In this document: piece after piece, positions 34,939 through 43,748 of the stretch
Layout: each line of letters opens with the position of its first letter
Numbering within the stretch: the stretch's first letter is position 1
DNA from: Cecembia lonarensis LW9
Lineage (GTDB): Bacteria; Bacteroidota; Bacteroidia; Cytophagales; Cyclobacteriaceae
NCBI RefSeq assembly: GCF_000298295.1
Contig: NZ_AMGM01000007.1
Span: forward strand, 40,977-104,976
DNA length: 64,000 nt
Reading direction: 5' to 3'
Translations under genes and position numbers: made by a program
Notes under the pieces: model-generated
Seen by the model: the letters and a program-made list of their open reading frames with translations, nothing else
The model's database searches: none
Told to the model about the DNA's origin: nothing

Positions 34939-36168
34939 ATGGAGAATTTAACACATCAAGATGTAGTCAATTTGTTTTTGCAATTAGCCACCATGCTATT
35001 GTTGGCTAGGGTATTTGCAGAAATTGCCCAGAAGTTTAAGCAACCCGCAGTGGTGGGAGAGCTTTTGGCTGGGATATTAATAGGCCCTACCATTTTGGGG
35101 ACTTTTATGCCCGAACTGCACGAATACCTTTTTATGAGTAATCCAAGTGCCAATCTGGCTTTGGACGGGTTTGTTCAGATAGCCGTAGTTTTGCTTTTAT
35201 TTATTGCCGGCTTGGAGGTCGAGCTTCATTTGGTCTGGTCCCAAGGTAAGTCTGCAGTAAGCATCAGTCTTCTGGGTTTGATTGTCCCATTTTTGCTTGG
35301 CTTTATCTTTCCCTATTTCTTCCCCGATTTTTTCGGATTGGCAGATGGGGACAGGTTATTGTTTTCCCTGTTTATGGGAACCGCTATGTCCATAACCGCA
35401 TTGCCTGTAGTGGTCAGGATATTAATGGATATGAACCTGTTCAAAACGAAAATGGGTATGCTTATCGTGGCTTCAGCCATGGTGAATGATATCATTGGAT
35501 GGTTGATATTTTCTGTGATTTTGTCTTTCATGGGTAAGGGTAGTAATCTTTCACTGGTGCAGACTATTGGCATTACCTTATTGTTTACCTTTTTTATGCT
35601 CACTTTGGGTAAGTTGATCATCAACAGGGTACTTCCTTGGATCAATAAAAAATTGGCCTGGCCTGGTGGTGTACTTTCATTATCCATGGCTTTCTGCTTC
35701 TTAGCGGCGGCATTTACAGAATGGTTAGGTATTCATGCCATTTTCGGGGCTTTCCTTTTGGGAGTGGCTTTGGGAGATTCTGAGCATATGTCGGAACGTG
35801 CCAAGGAAATAGTGCATCAGTTTATCAATAACATTTTCGCTCCCCTTTTCTTTGTTTCCATAGGCCTGAAGATCAACTTCTTCACCAATTTCAGCTTGAT
35901 GTTGACTCTGGCTGTACTTGCTATATCATTTGCTGGAAAAATCTTTGGCAGTGGATTTGGGGCTTATAAAGGCGGTTTTGACATCAAAGAATCACTTGCC
36001 GTAGGCTTTGGGATGAATGCCCGGGGAGCCATGGAAATTATTTTAGGGCTAATTGCTCTGGATAATGGACTGATTGACGAGAAACTATTTGTTGCCTTAG
36101 TTATTATGGCAATTGTAACCAGTATGAGTAGTGGACCTTTGATGAAGTGGGCTTTGAAAACCAGTTAA
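34939..36168 (+). CDS. cation:proton antiporter (CPA2 family)
   Basis: A 409-residue integral membrane protein with about 12 helices. FKQPAVVGELLAGILIGPTI (about 34-53) and the long GAFLLGVALG element are typical of the Na+/H+ exchanger domain; ASAMVNDIIGWLIF carries the ND pair where many relatives have DD. There is no C-terminal TrkA domain, unlike KefB/KefC. It exchanges Na+ or K+ for H+ across the inner membrane. It is co-transcribed with the universal stress protein. Confidence 0.92.
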   Translation: MENLTHQDVVNLFLQLATMLLLARVFAEIAQKFKQPAVVGELLAGILIGPTILGTFMPELHEYLFMSNPSANLALDGFVQIAVVLLLFIAGLEVELHLVWSQGKSAVSISLLGLIVPFLLGFIFPYFFPDFFGLADGDRLLFSLFMGTAMSITALPVVVRILMDMNLFKTKMGMLIVASAMVNDIIGWLIFSVILSFMGKGSNLSLVQTIGITLLFTFFMLTLGKLIINRVLPWINKKLAWPGGVLSLSMAFCFLAAAFTEWLGIHAIFGAFLLGVALGDSEHMSERAKEIVHQFINNIFAPLFFVSIGLKINFFTNFSLMLTLAVLAISFAGKIFGSGFGAYKGGFDIKESLAVGFGMNARGAMEIILGLIALDNGLIDEKLFVALVIMAIVTSMSSGPLMKWALKTS

Positions 36169-36198
36169 AAAACCAAGATTCCCGAATTTGCCGGATGT

Positions 36199-37122
36199 TT
36201 ATTTATGGCTTTCTTCTTCGAATAAAATATTTACATAGCTATCGTATCGATAAGGATGAATATAACCCTCTTCTAATTTCTGCAGCACCATGCATCCCGG
36301 TTCATTGATATGCTTGCAATTGTTGTATTTACATTGCCCCAGATATTGCCGCATTTCTACAAAATAGTGAGACAGTTCATTGTCATCAATGTCGAGAATT
36401 CCGAATTCTTTGATCCCGGGAGTGTCAATCAAGTACCCTCCATCTTCCAGTTCAAACATTTCTGCAAAAGTGGTGGTGTGTACGCCTTTGGCACTGAATT
36501 TAGAGATTTCTTTGGTGGCCTGTTGTGCTTCAGGAATCAATTGATTGAGAAAGGTGGATTTTCCCACTCCGGAATGTCCTGATAACAGGGTGGTTTTTCC
36601 TTTTAATAACGGGATAAATTCTCCTTTGAGCTTGTCTGATTTAAGAGCGGATATTTCAATAACCGGGTAGCCTAAGGGCTCATAGATTTCTTTAATATCC
36701 TGTAAATACTCGAGGTCCTTATCCTTGTACTTTTCATCCATTTTGTTGACAAGGATAGTGGCAGGGATGCGGAAACTTTCGGTGCTGACCAAAAAGCGAT
36801 CGATAAAACCCAAGGAAGTCCTAGGATTTCTAAGGGTCACAATCAGGAAAGCCTGATCGATATTGGAGGCAATGATATGGGAATGGTGGGCTTTTCGGGT
36901 GGATTTCCGGATGATATAATTTTCTCTTGGAAGAATGTCTGTGATTACAGAGGTGACCTGCCCCCCTTCCTTTTCCAAAATCACATAGTCACCCACAGCT
37001 ATGGGATTGGTCAGTTTGAGTTCGTCTTGCTTGAATTTACCCCTCAACCTTGCCTGAATGGTAGAGGAATCAGTTTTAACCGTATACCAGCTTCCTGTAG
37101 ATTTGATTACCCTTCCTTTCAT
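36199..37122 (-). CDS. rsgA: ribosome small subunit-dependent GTPase A
   Basis: A 307-residue circularly permuted GTPase that checks late 30S assembly. An OB fold comes first (about 1-70), then G4 (NKMD, about 125), G1 (GHSGVGKST), G2 (HTTTFAE) and G3 (DTPG), and a C-terminal zinc knuckle with cysteines in CKYNNCKHINEPGC. Its ATG overlaps the TGA of the Stealth gene upstream (ATGA), an unusual coupling of a ribosome factor with a surface-glycan gene. Confidence 0.96.
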   Translation of the reverse strand: MKGRVIKSTGSWYTVKTDSSTIQARLRGKFKQDELKLTNPIAVGDYVILEKEGGQVTSVITDILPRENYIIRKSTRKAHHSHIIASNIDQAFLIVTLRNPRTSLGFIDRFLVSTESFRIPATILVNKMDEKYKDKDLEYLQDIKEIYEPLGYPVIEISALKSDKLKGEFIPLLKGKTTLLSGHSGVGKSTFLNQLIPEAQQATKEISKFSAKGVHTTTFAEMFELEDGGYLIDTPGIKEFGILDIDDNELSHYFVEMRQYLGQCKYNNCKHINEPGCMVLQKLEEGYIHPYRYDSYVNILFEEESHK

Positions 37123-38141
37123 TTACTTTTTGTTGATGGTTGAAGCTTTTTCTCAAGCCAGGAAATAATGCGTTCTTGTTCATCTTGGCTGCAAAGTTCC
37201 AAACTTTGGATATTTAAAAATAAGGCATTTGGATCAGTTTCACACTTCTTTAGTTTTTTATCGATATATCCGCTATACCTGCCAGAGGGGTGCATAAACA
37301 CGAAGGAAGGAGTACTGAAGTTTTTGTTTCCTGAAAGGATTTCCAGATGGTAGTAAAATGCGGCACAATTGAATTGGCTAAAATGCCGGAACCTATGTTT
37401 GATCTGATTTTTCAGAACTTCAGGATTTTCTTTAAAGTAGCTTGCTGCTTTTATTCTATTGACCGTATGAGGCGTATGGCTGGAGAAAAAATACCTGGAC
37501 TTAAACCCCAAGATTTCAGCTGCATTCCACTGCCCTAAATGAAAGGATGGTTTGGGTTGGAATTCTTTATGATTCAAAAAGCCATGGTGAAATTTAATTT
37601 TCAATTTGTTCCAGAGATTCCTGAGGACAGGCCGGAATAGCCAGGTCCCGCGCATTACTGGTCTATTTTGGAGAAACAGGTCTTCAGGTTTCAGGGGCTT
37701 GATCAAAAACATATCATCACTGAGGAAGATAAACTGATCTGAAATCTCAGGGATTCTCCACAACATTGCTTCTATACTTCTGCTGTTGAAGGTCGGAAGG
37801 TATTGTTCGAAGCCAGCGAAAATTTCACGGTGATCTACAAATTGAACATGCTTGCTTCTTTCCGGAAAAAATTTTTCAATTGTGTTATGGATATCCGGAT
37901 GCTGTTCATCCGTTACGATGAACACTTTACGAATAAATGAGGCAAATTTAAAGATGGAAAGGACGCTGTATTGAAGTTCATTGGCATTGCCAAACCTGGT
38001 CTCCTCTGCTCCTGGGATATAGTTCCTTGATTTGCCTTGAAGTACAGCATTCATTTTAGCTTGATGCTTGGGGTCTTCTCCATCTACCCAGGTAATTACA
38101 GCATCAATTGGATTTTCAGGGCTTCTATCTTTCATAAGCAT
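37119..38141 (-). CDS. Stealth family glycan phosphotransferase
   Basis: Start taken as ATG 38141, overlapping the stop of the upstream gene by one base; the frame extends to 38189. The 340-residue product has the Stealth conserved regions: CR1 IDAVITWVDGEDP (about 12-24), CR2 with NELQYSVLSIFKFA and RKVFIVTDEQHP, and IFLSDDMFLIKPL (about 145). These proteins are related to GlcNAc-1-phosphotransferase and transfer hexose-1-phosphate in capsule or glycan synthesis. It forms a unit with the glycosyltransferase before it. Confidence 0.88.
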   Translation of the reverse strand: MLMKDRSPENPIDAVITWVDGEDPKHQAKMNAVLQGKSRNYIPGAEETRFGNANELQYSVLSIFKFASFIRKVFIVTDEQHPDIHNTIEKFFPERSKHVQFVDHREIFAGFEQYLPTFNSRSIEAMLWRIPEISDQFIFLSDDMFLIKPLKPEDLFLQNRPVMRGTWLFRPVLRNLWNKLKIKFHHGFLNHKEFQPKPSFHLGQWNAAEILGFKSRYFFSSHTPHTVNRIKAASYFKENPEVLKNQIKHRFRHFSQFNCAAFYYHLEILSGNKNFSTPSFVFMHPSGRYSGYIDKKLKKCETDPNALFLNIQSLELCSQDEQERIISWLEKKLQPSTKSK

Positions 38142-39001
38142 TAAACTATCCCTTTGAACCTTTGGGGGATTTTCACCACAAGCTTCCATTTAAGCATGGT
38201 AGGCTTATTCCAAGCCCAAATGGGTCGTGCGTAGGTCTGGAGTTTTCTGGCCATACTCAGCCACTTTTCATCGGTTTTTGCTTTGGAATTAGTGATGATA
38301 TTAATTGTTCGAGCCCTTTTTCGAATGTGTCCTGCTCTACCTGTAGCCATTCGGTCTTTATCTAAAAATCTGTCCTGAATCATTTTGTAATCTACCGAGC
38401 CAAAATGAAAAAGAAACAAATTAGGATCTATTCTAAAGTTATACCCTTTGATCCGGTGAAAACCTGAACCCCAATTTACAGGTTGGGAAATGACAGATGG
38501 TTTGGTATATCTTGATGAAAGCAAGGCAAATTCCCTTTGGTCTAAAAAAGGAAGGTTCTTATCCAGTGTTTGCTCCTGATTAAGGTTCTGTCCCACATCA
38601 ATACCAAGTCCTGAAACGGAAGGGTTAATTTCTATTTCGCTGAGATAGGTGGCTAAGCTTTTCCCAACCTTAGGGTCTACAATTAAAAATTCATCCGCAT
38701 CCACGCCAATGATGATGTCATAAGTTTCCAGTAGTTTTTTGGCTACTTCGGAAAGAAAGCCCAATCTCCGTTTTTCTGCTTTTACCACATGCTCAGCCAC
38801 TCTTTTTTCATGGATGACATTGGCTTTGCCGGCGTTGGCAGGGATAGGCTGGTCTTCACCGTCTAGGTAAATGTAGAGATTTTCTTCACCAAGTTCTTTG
38901 CCATAGTATTTGATCCAACGGTTCAGGAAAAATTCATCATTCCTGGCCATGGTAATGACTGCAATTTTTTTTGTCTTGTGTGCCCCTGAAATGTCCGACA
39001 T
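38141..39001 (-). CDS. glycosyltransferase family 2 type protein
   Basis: A 286-residue protein of the Glyco_tranf_2_4 type. It opens with KKIAVITMARNDEFFLNRWI (about 11-30), common in these enzymes, and has the metal-binding DxD-like motif GVDADEFLIVD (about 95). VNWGSGFHRIKGY and LFHFGSVDYK lie in the second half. No membrane segments are seen. It probably adds a sugar to a surface glycan together with the Stealth protein encoded right after it. A near-consensus promoter is at 39026-39056. Confidence 0.85.
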   Translation of the reverse strand: MSDISGAHKTKKIAVITMARNDEFFLNRWIKYYGKELGEENLYIYLDGEDQPIPANAGKANVIHEKRVAEHVVKAEKRRLGFLSEVAKKLLETYDIIIGVDADEFLIVDPKVGKSLATYLSEIEINPSVSGLGIDVGQNLNQEQTLDKNLPFLDQREFALLSSRYTKPSVISQPVNWGSGFHRIKGYNFRIDPNLFLFHFGSVDYKMIQDRFLDKDRMATGRAGHIRKRARTINIITNSKAKTDEKWLSMARKLQTYARPIWAWNKPTMLKWKLVVKIPQRFKGIV

Positions 39002-39025
39002 TATTGATTTCTACTTTTGAACTCT

Positions 39026-39056
39026 CAAAGGTACTTTATTTGTAAGGAATAAGAAA
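39026..39056 (-). promoter_or_regulatory. promoter of the glycosyltransferase-Stealth genes
   Basis: Read on the minus strand: TTTC, 19 nt, TACCTTTG, one mismatch to the Bacteroidota TTTG-N19-TAnnTTTG consensus. It lies about 25 nt upstream of the ATG. Confidence 0.5.
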
Positions 39057-39122
39057 TGGGATGATCCGTTTACCTCATGTTGCTTTCATCAAACCGTTAG
39101 GAAATTTTGTTGTCCTACTTTT

Positions 39123-39151
39123 TTTGCTGGTGGAAATAAACACTAATTTTG
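39123..39151 (+). promoter_or_regulatory. promoter of the fkbM-type gene
   Basis: TTTG (39123-39126), 17 nt, TAATTTTG (39144-39151). It is divergent from the promoter at 39026, so the two glycan units are controlled back-to-back. Confidence 0.5.
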
Positions 39152-39175
39152 ATTTTATCTCAACCAAAAATCCAG

Positions 39176-39970
39176 ATGAGTCTCAAATATTTCTTCAAAA
39201 AGAAATACAATCAATTTCGATTTGATCTATGTGCTTCAGAAAATCCACTCTATCTGGGCTTTTATAAATACCTCTATAAGCCACCCAAAGGAACACTTTC
39301 GGATTTTTTGGACCAATATTCAAAAGAAAACAGTCCAGTTACATTTTTACAGATTGGAGCCAATGATGGTTTTATTTATGATCCACTGCAAAAATTCATC
39401 AAAAGGGACAATTGGCAAGGGGTAATGCTTGAGCCTCAACCGCATGTTTTTAATACGTTTTTGACAAAAATCCATGCCAAAAGGCCTGCAATCATTCCTG
39501 TAAATGCAGCTTTGTCCCATAAGGACGGGAAGACCATACTTTATACCATCGGGTTTAGTAAGGAACGGTGGGCTACCGGATTATCAAGCTTTGATAAGGA
39601 AGTTTTGATGCAAAAATTCAGGGATGGAACAATATTTAAAAAAGCAGCTAAGCAAGGAATTTCTGTTCCAGAAAATGAAAAAGACTGGATCGAGGAGTTG
39701 GAAATACACACCATGGCCTCAAGTACCTTACTGGAAAAGTTTCAAGGTAAAAAAATTGATCTTTTGGCAGTAGATACAGAAGGTTTTGATTTTGAGATTT
39801 TAAAAATGCTGCCTTTGGATAAAATGAATCCAAAAGTGATTATCTATGAAGAAGAGCATTTTGATATGGACACTAAAAATGCCTGTCAAAGTCATTTGGA
39901 ATCTCTCGGCTATACCTATCATCAGGCGGGGAGAGATGTTTATGCCACCAAAGGTTTAGATTTTAAATAA
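39176..39970 (+). CDS. FkbM family methyltransferase
   Basis: Start at ATG 39176 (MSLKYFFKKKYNQF). The 264-residue protein has the SAM-binding Rossmann motif FLQIGANDGFIYDP (about 58-71), LEPQPHVFNTF and the family-typical IDLLAVDTEGFDFEILK (about 195-211). FkbM-type enzymes O-methylate sugars or other hydroxyl groups; beside glycosyltransferase genes a glycan substrate is likely. It is transcribed away from the Stealth unit and ends at a shared bidirectional terminator. Confidence 0.92.
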   Translation: MSLKYFFKKKYNQFRFDLCASENPLYLGFYKYLYKPPKGTLSDFLDQYSKENSPVTFLQIGANDGFIYDPLQKFIKRDNWQGVMLEPQPHVFNTFLTKIHAKRPAIIPVNAALSHKDGKTILYTIGFSKERWATGLSSFDKEVLMQKFRDGTIFKKAAKQGISVPENEKDWIEELEIHTMASSTLLEKFQGKKIDLLAVDTEGFDFEILKMLPLDKMNPKVIIYEEEHFDMDTKNACQSHLESLGYTYHQAGRDVYATKGLDFK

Positions 39971-39998
39971 AAATATCCATTTACCCTACCCACACAAA

Positions 39999-40026
39999 AA
40001 AAGCCCTAAGAATTCTTAGGGCTTTT
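39999..40026. terminator. bidirectional terminator
   Basis: A perfect 28-bp palindrome whose core is AGCCCTAAGAATTCTTAGGG, flanked by an A-run and a T-run. It separates the convergent fkbM-type and peroxiredoxin genes. Confidence 0.88.
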
Positions 40027-40046
40027 AGTTTATAAACTGTGTTTGA

Positions 40047-40676
40047 TTATTTGTTTGACAAGTAAGTAGCTACTCCCTCTTTTGTAGCTGCCATGGCTTC
40101 TTTGCCTTCTTCCCAGTTGGCAGGACATACTTCACCGAATTTTTCAACGTGGTGCAGGGCATCTACCAACCTGATCATTTCGTCAATGTTTCTTCCCAAT
40201 GGGAAGTCATTAATGGTTTCGTGTCTTACCACTCCTTCTTTGTCAATCAAAAAAGTGCCTCTGTAAGCAATTGGAGCACCTTCAAAGGTCAGCATACCTT
40301 CTTCGTTGTAGTTCCACTCACCGGCAAGGACACCATAATTATGCGCAATGGTTTTGGCTGCATCAGCTACCAAAGGATAAGTAACACCTTCGATCCCACC
40401 GTTGTCTTTAGATGTCATCAACCATGCTAAGTGAGTTTCCTCTGTATCTGTAGAGGCACCTACTACTGCCACGCCTCTTTTTTCGAATTCTGCCAACTTT
40501 TCCTGAAACGCGATGATTTCGGTTGGACATACGAAAGTAAAATCTTTAGGGTAAAAGAAGAAAATCACCTCTTTTTTACCTATATACTGCTCCAAAGAGA
40601 AATTTTCAACGATTTCTTCACCGTTCACAACAGCACCTGCTGAAAATAATGGAGCTTTTTTTCCTACTAATGACAT
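40047..40676 (-). CDS. 2-Cys peroxiredoxin (AhpC/Prx1 type)
   Basis: A 209-residue cytosolic peroxidase that reduces H2O2 and organic peroxides, using thioredoxin. The peroxidatic cysteine is C50 in FTFVCPTEI and the resolving cysteine about C184 in GEVCPANW, as in typical 2-Cys enzymes. Length is normal. It is a single gene with an excellent promoter 130-160 bp upstream, giving a leader of about 120 nt. Thioredoxins that could recycle it are encoded at 18068 and 30117. Confidence 0.95.
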   Translation of the reverse strand: MSLVGKKAPLFSAGAVVNGEEIVENFSLEQYIGKKEVIFFFYPKDFTFVCPTEIIAFQEKLAEFEKRGVAVVGASTDTEETHLAWLMTSKDNGGIEGVTYPLVADAAKTIAHNYGVLAGEWNYNEEGMLTFEGAPIAYRGTFLIDKEGVVRHETINDFPLGRNIDEMIRLVDALHHVEKFGEVCPANWEEGKEAMAATKEGVATYLSNK

Positions 40677-40804
40677 GATTTTTACTTTTTAAAAGGTTTT
40701 GAGAATTATTGATTTATTTAATCTTAGAGTCTTATTTTGGCTTTATTTAAATGGCGACATTCCAGTGATTTAACCCAAATTGGCACTGGCTACCAAAGGG
40801 AATA

Positions 40805-40835
40805 CAAAGTTAAGTTGTGAAATTAAAGAACCAAA
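40805..40835 (-). promoter_or_regulatory. consensus promoter of the peroxiredoxin gene
   Basis: Read on the minus strand: TTTG (40835-40832), 19 nt, TAACTTTG (40812-40805), an exact match to TTTG-N19-TAnnTTTG. The gap 40677-41067 contains this and otherwise AT-rich DNA; no small gene is seen in it. Confidence 0.65.
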
Positions 40836-41067
40836 AAACGCAGTATAAAGTTCTGATTTTTTTTTATATTATCTCACTATCAGAATATAATGCTTTTTAT
40901 AACATTTAATTTAGCATAATAGTTTGATGTTTGTGTTTTTCAGTATTAAAAATACTTCGAACTTCAAAAGATTGGTTAATAAGTTTTGTTCGAGCTCTTC
41001 TAAGTGTTTTAAAAATTATTTAACTTGTCATCTTATTGCGCGTTTGAATTAGCCCGATGAAGTTGAC

Positions 41068-41553
41068 ATGATTAAGGTTCTGTTTGTATGTTTGGGGAAT
41101 ATTTGCAGATCCCCTTTAGCTCAAGCTATTTTCAATCAAAAGATTCAAAAAAATCAACTGTCCAACAAATTCATGAGTGACAGTTGTGGAACATCAGACT
41201 ACCATATCGGAGAGTTGCCTGATGAGCGCACCCTCAATTGTGCAGCGAAGAATCAAGTTCCGCTTCAACATAGAGCCAGACAGATTAATAGGGTAGATCT
41301 TCGGGAATTTCACTACATCGTAGCCATGGATTTTTCCAACAAAAAAAACATCAAGCATTTATTAGAAAAGTTTGGTTTGGAACATAAGAATTTATTTCTC
41401 ATCCGTGAATTTCAACCAGAACCGGAAAGCCCGGAAGTTCCCGACCCTTATTATGGGGGGGAAGATAGTTTTGAGGAAGTGTATCAGATTTTAGACGATT
41501 CAATTGAGCATTTTTTGGAGTACTTGAAAAAAGGAGAGGATATTTATGTTTGA
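41068..41553 (+). CDS. low molecular weight phosphatase (LMW-PTP family)
   Basis: A 161-residue phosphatase with the active-site loop C8-LGNIC-R14-S near the N-terminus and the general-acid loop VPDPYYGG (about 128). The last 8 bp overlap the fructosamine kinase-like gene. Bacterial LMW-PTP genes beside fructosamine kinase genes are thought to dephosphorylate ribulosamine 5-phosphates, providing the substrate for the kinase in protein deglycation. The classical name protein-tyrosine phosphatase may therefore mislead here. Confidence 0.92.
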   Translation: MIKVLFVCLGNICRSPLAQAIFNQKIQKNQLSNKFMSDSCGTSDYHIGELPDERTLNCAAKNQVPLQHRARQINRVDLREFHYIVAMDFSNKKNIKHLLEKFGLEHKNLFLIREFQPEPESPEVPDPYYGGEDSFEEVYQILDDSIEHFLEYLKKGEDIYV

Positions 41554-42418
41554 TGATCAAGGTTTTTTTGAACAAGCGCTGTATTTCAGCCTTGGGCAAG
41601 AAGTACCGATCATTTCCACCAAGCTCATAGCTGCAGGTAATATTAATCAAGGAGTATATCTTAAGTCGGCCGATAGGTCTTATTTTTTAAAAGTGAATTT
41701 TAAAGAAAGCCCGGATATTTTTGAAAAAGAAGCCTCAGGGTTGAAATTGATGGCCGAAAACTCTCCCTTTAAGATCCCAAAGGTTTTAAATTATGGAAGG
41801 ATAGAGGATCGCAACTTTTTATTGATGGAATGGATCAATTCAACTGTAGCCCAAAGTAGCTATTGGATAGAACTAGGTATTGGTCTGGCAGAGATGCATA
41901 TGGCCACTAGGGCAAATTTTGGTTTAAATACGCATAATTATATTTCCTCCATACGACTGGAAAATGATGATGAAGATTCTTGGACAGACTTTTTTATTAA
42001 AAAAAGATTAGAGCTCCTTATAGGAAGGGCTTATTATGAAGGGTTGATTGACTTGGACTTCCTTAAAAAATTCCAGTCCATTTACCCTAAAATTCAGGAT
42101 ACTTTTCCAAAAGAAAAGCCTGCACTCTTGCATGGCGATCTATGGTCTGGAAATATCATGAAGGATGAAAAAGGGGCTCCTGTATTGATTGATCCAGCAG
42201 TTTATTTTGGGCATAGGGAAATGGATCTTGCTTTCTCCAAACTGTTTGGTGGTTTTGATGCCCAATTTTATGATGCGTACAATGAAGTTTTTCCTTTAGA
42301 GCCTGGTTTTGAAGATAGGGTTCCTATTTATAACCTCTATCCGCTTTTGGTTCATCTCCTTCTTTTTGGAAAGGCATACCTTTCAGGAATAGAGCGGACG
42401 ATTAGGCGCTTCCTGTAG
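41546..42418 (+). CDS. fructosamine kinase family protein
   Basis: A 290-residue kinase of the aminoglycoside-phosphotransferase fold. The catalytic HGDLWSGN loop (about 196) and the metal site LIDPAVYFGHREMDLAF are those of fructosamine-3-kinase relatives. These enzymes phosphorylate ketoamine adducts on proteins, which then fall off. The gene overlaps the LMW phosphatase gene by 8 bp and its 3' end overlaps the convergent aspartate kinase gene by 36 bp. Confidence 0.93.
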   Translation: MFDDQGFFEQALYFSLGQEVPIISTKLIAAGNINQGVYLKSADRSYFLKVNFKESPDIFEKEASGLKLMAENSPFKIPKVLNYGRIEDRNFLLMEWINSTVAQSSYWIELGIGLAEMHMATRANFGLNTHNYISSIRLENDDEDSWTDFFIKKRLELLIGRAYYEGLIDLDFLKKFQSIYPKIQDTFPKEKPALLHGDLWSGNIMKDEKGAPVLIDPAVYFGHREMDLAFSKLFGGFDAQFYDAYNEVFPLEPGFEDRVPIYNLYPLLVHLLLFGKAYLSGIERTIRRFL

Positions 42419-43681
42419 GGGCTTAGCTACCATTTGAAAGGTTGACCTTGTTACCTGTTCCATCAAAACCTCTCTTTGCTCCATCAATTGATTGATAATT
42501 TCTGGATTATGGTTTTTAATAGTGATCAATTGTAAGGCTTCATTGTACCGGATCTCAAAAAGTCCAGACAAGGCTTCGATCAGCCTATCTAATTTGAAAG
42601 GTTGTTTGTCAATGACTATAGAGATACTGATGGCTGAAGTTTGAAGCATATTGACTTTTAACTTCAGCTGCTCAAGTTGAGCATATACCTGATGTATGTG
42701 CTTTTCTTCAATAAAGGTAAAATCTGTAACCTTAAAACTCACCAATATTTGATCCTCCTTGAGGACGATGCAGGGTATGTGGTTTGATTGTTTTATATGG
42801 TGAATCCTTGTTCCTGATTCTTCAGGTGCAAGAAAAGATTTGACATAAAGCGGAATGGATAGATTAGCCAGTGGTTTGATGGTTTTGGGGTGTATTACTG
42901 AGGCCCCATAATAAGTGAGTTCTGCTGCTTCCTGGTAATCCAGTTCATCAAATTTTACCGCATTTGGAAACCTTTTTGGATCGGCATTCAGGACTCCAGC
43001 TACATCTTTCCAAATGGTTACAGAATGTGACTTCAGGCAGGCACCCAAAATTGCTGCAGTGAAATCAGAGCCTTCCCGGCCTAAAGTAGTAGAAGATCCT
43101 CCTTTTTCTCTTCCTATAAAACCTTGGGTGACCACTGGGAATTTAGTTAGAATGGGGGCTAAGATATTTTTGATGTTCTTAGTGGTTTTTTTCCAGTCTA
43201 CTTTAGCAAAGCGGTAATCTGCGTTGGTTTGAATGAGCTCGCGCGCATCCTGCCAGACACAAAAAATTTCCACCGAGCAAAGGTATTCTTGCACGATTCG
43301 GGTAGCCAATAGTTCCCCATAGAGAATTATCTGATCATAATATTGATCAAAGTTTTCTACTCTAAGGGACTGCTGTAAATCCCTGTCAAGCTGTATAAAA
43401 TGATTTTCAATTTGATGATGGATGCTATGCTCAGGTTCAAATAATTCCGAACAAATGTCCAAATGGTAGTTTTTTAGAATTGTAATATTTAAAGAAAAAT
43501 CTTCCCCCTTTATTTTTTTTTCTAAAATGCTTTCCAAGGCATTGGTGGTTTTGCCCATGGCAGAAACTACAATTACGGTATGATTTCGCAATCGATTGTA
43601 TAAAATTTTTGATAGGTTTATGATGGATGGTGCATCTTTTACGGATGCACCTCCAAATTTAAAAACAAAAGTTTTTAACAT
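42383..43681 (-). CDS. lysC: aspartate kinase (monofunctional)
   Basis: A 432-residue enzyme starting the aspartate pathway to lysine, threonine and methionine. The N-terminal kinase domain opens FKFGGASVKD (about 7-16) and contains LGREGSDFTAA (about 220). The C-terminal regulatory part (about 305-432) contains two ACT-like regions, where amino acids usually inhibit. There is no homoserine dehydrogenase fusion. The promoter candidate at 43718 overlaps the start of the divergent fbp gene. Confidence 0.95.
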   Translation of the reverse strand: MLKTFVFKFGGASVKDAPSIINLSKILYNRLRNHTVIVVSAMGKTTNALESILEKKIKGEDFSLNITILKNYHLDICSELFEPEHSIHHQIENHFIQLDRDLQQSLRVENFDQYYDQIILYGELLATRIVQEYLCSVEIFCVWQDARELIQTNADYRFAKVDWKKTTKNIKNILAPILTKFPVVTQGFIGREKGGSSTTLGREGSDFTAAILGACLKSHSVTIWKDVAGVLNADPKRFPNAVKFDELDYQEAAELTYYGASVIHPKTIKPLANLSIPLYVKSFLAPEESGTRIHHIKQSNHIPCIVLKEDQILVSFKVTDFTFIEEKHIHQVYAQLEQLKLKVNMLQTSAISISIVIDKQPFKLDRLIEALSGLFEIRYNEALQLITIKNHNPEIINQLMEQREVLMEQVTRSTFQMVAKPLQEAPNRPLYS

Positions 43682-43717
43682 AGGAAATTATGTCGTAATT
43701 TTCGATTAGGTATAACT

Positions 43718-43748
43718 CAAATTTAATTTTTCTAATATTTTATGAAAA
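43718..43748 (-). promoter_or_regulatory. promoter of the aspartate kinase gene
   Basis: Minus-strand TTTT, 19 nt, TAAATTTG (43725-43718), one mismatch to the consensus. The -33 part reaches into the first codons of fbp, so the two divergent genes share control DNA. Confidence 0.45.

Noticed and set aside
40836..41067. Small gene upstream of the peroxiredoxin promoter
   Set aside because: The DNA is very AT-rich with stops in all frames.
42383..42418. Antisense regulation by the 36-bp tail overlap of the kinase and lysC genes
   Set aside because: Short convergent overlaps are common in compact genomes and no other sign of regulation was seen.
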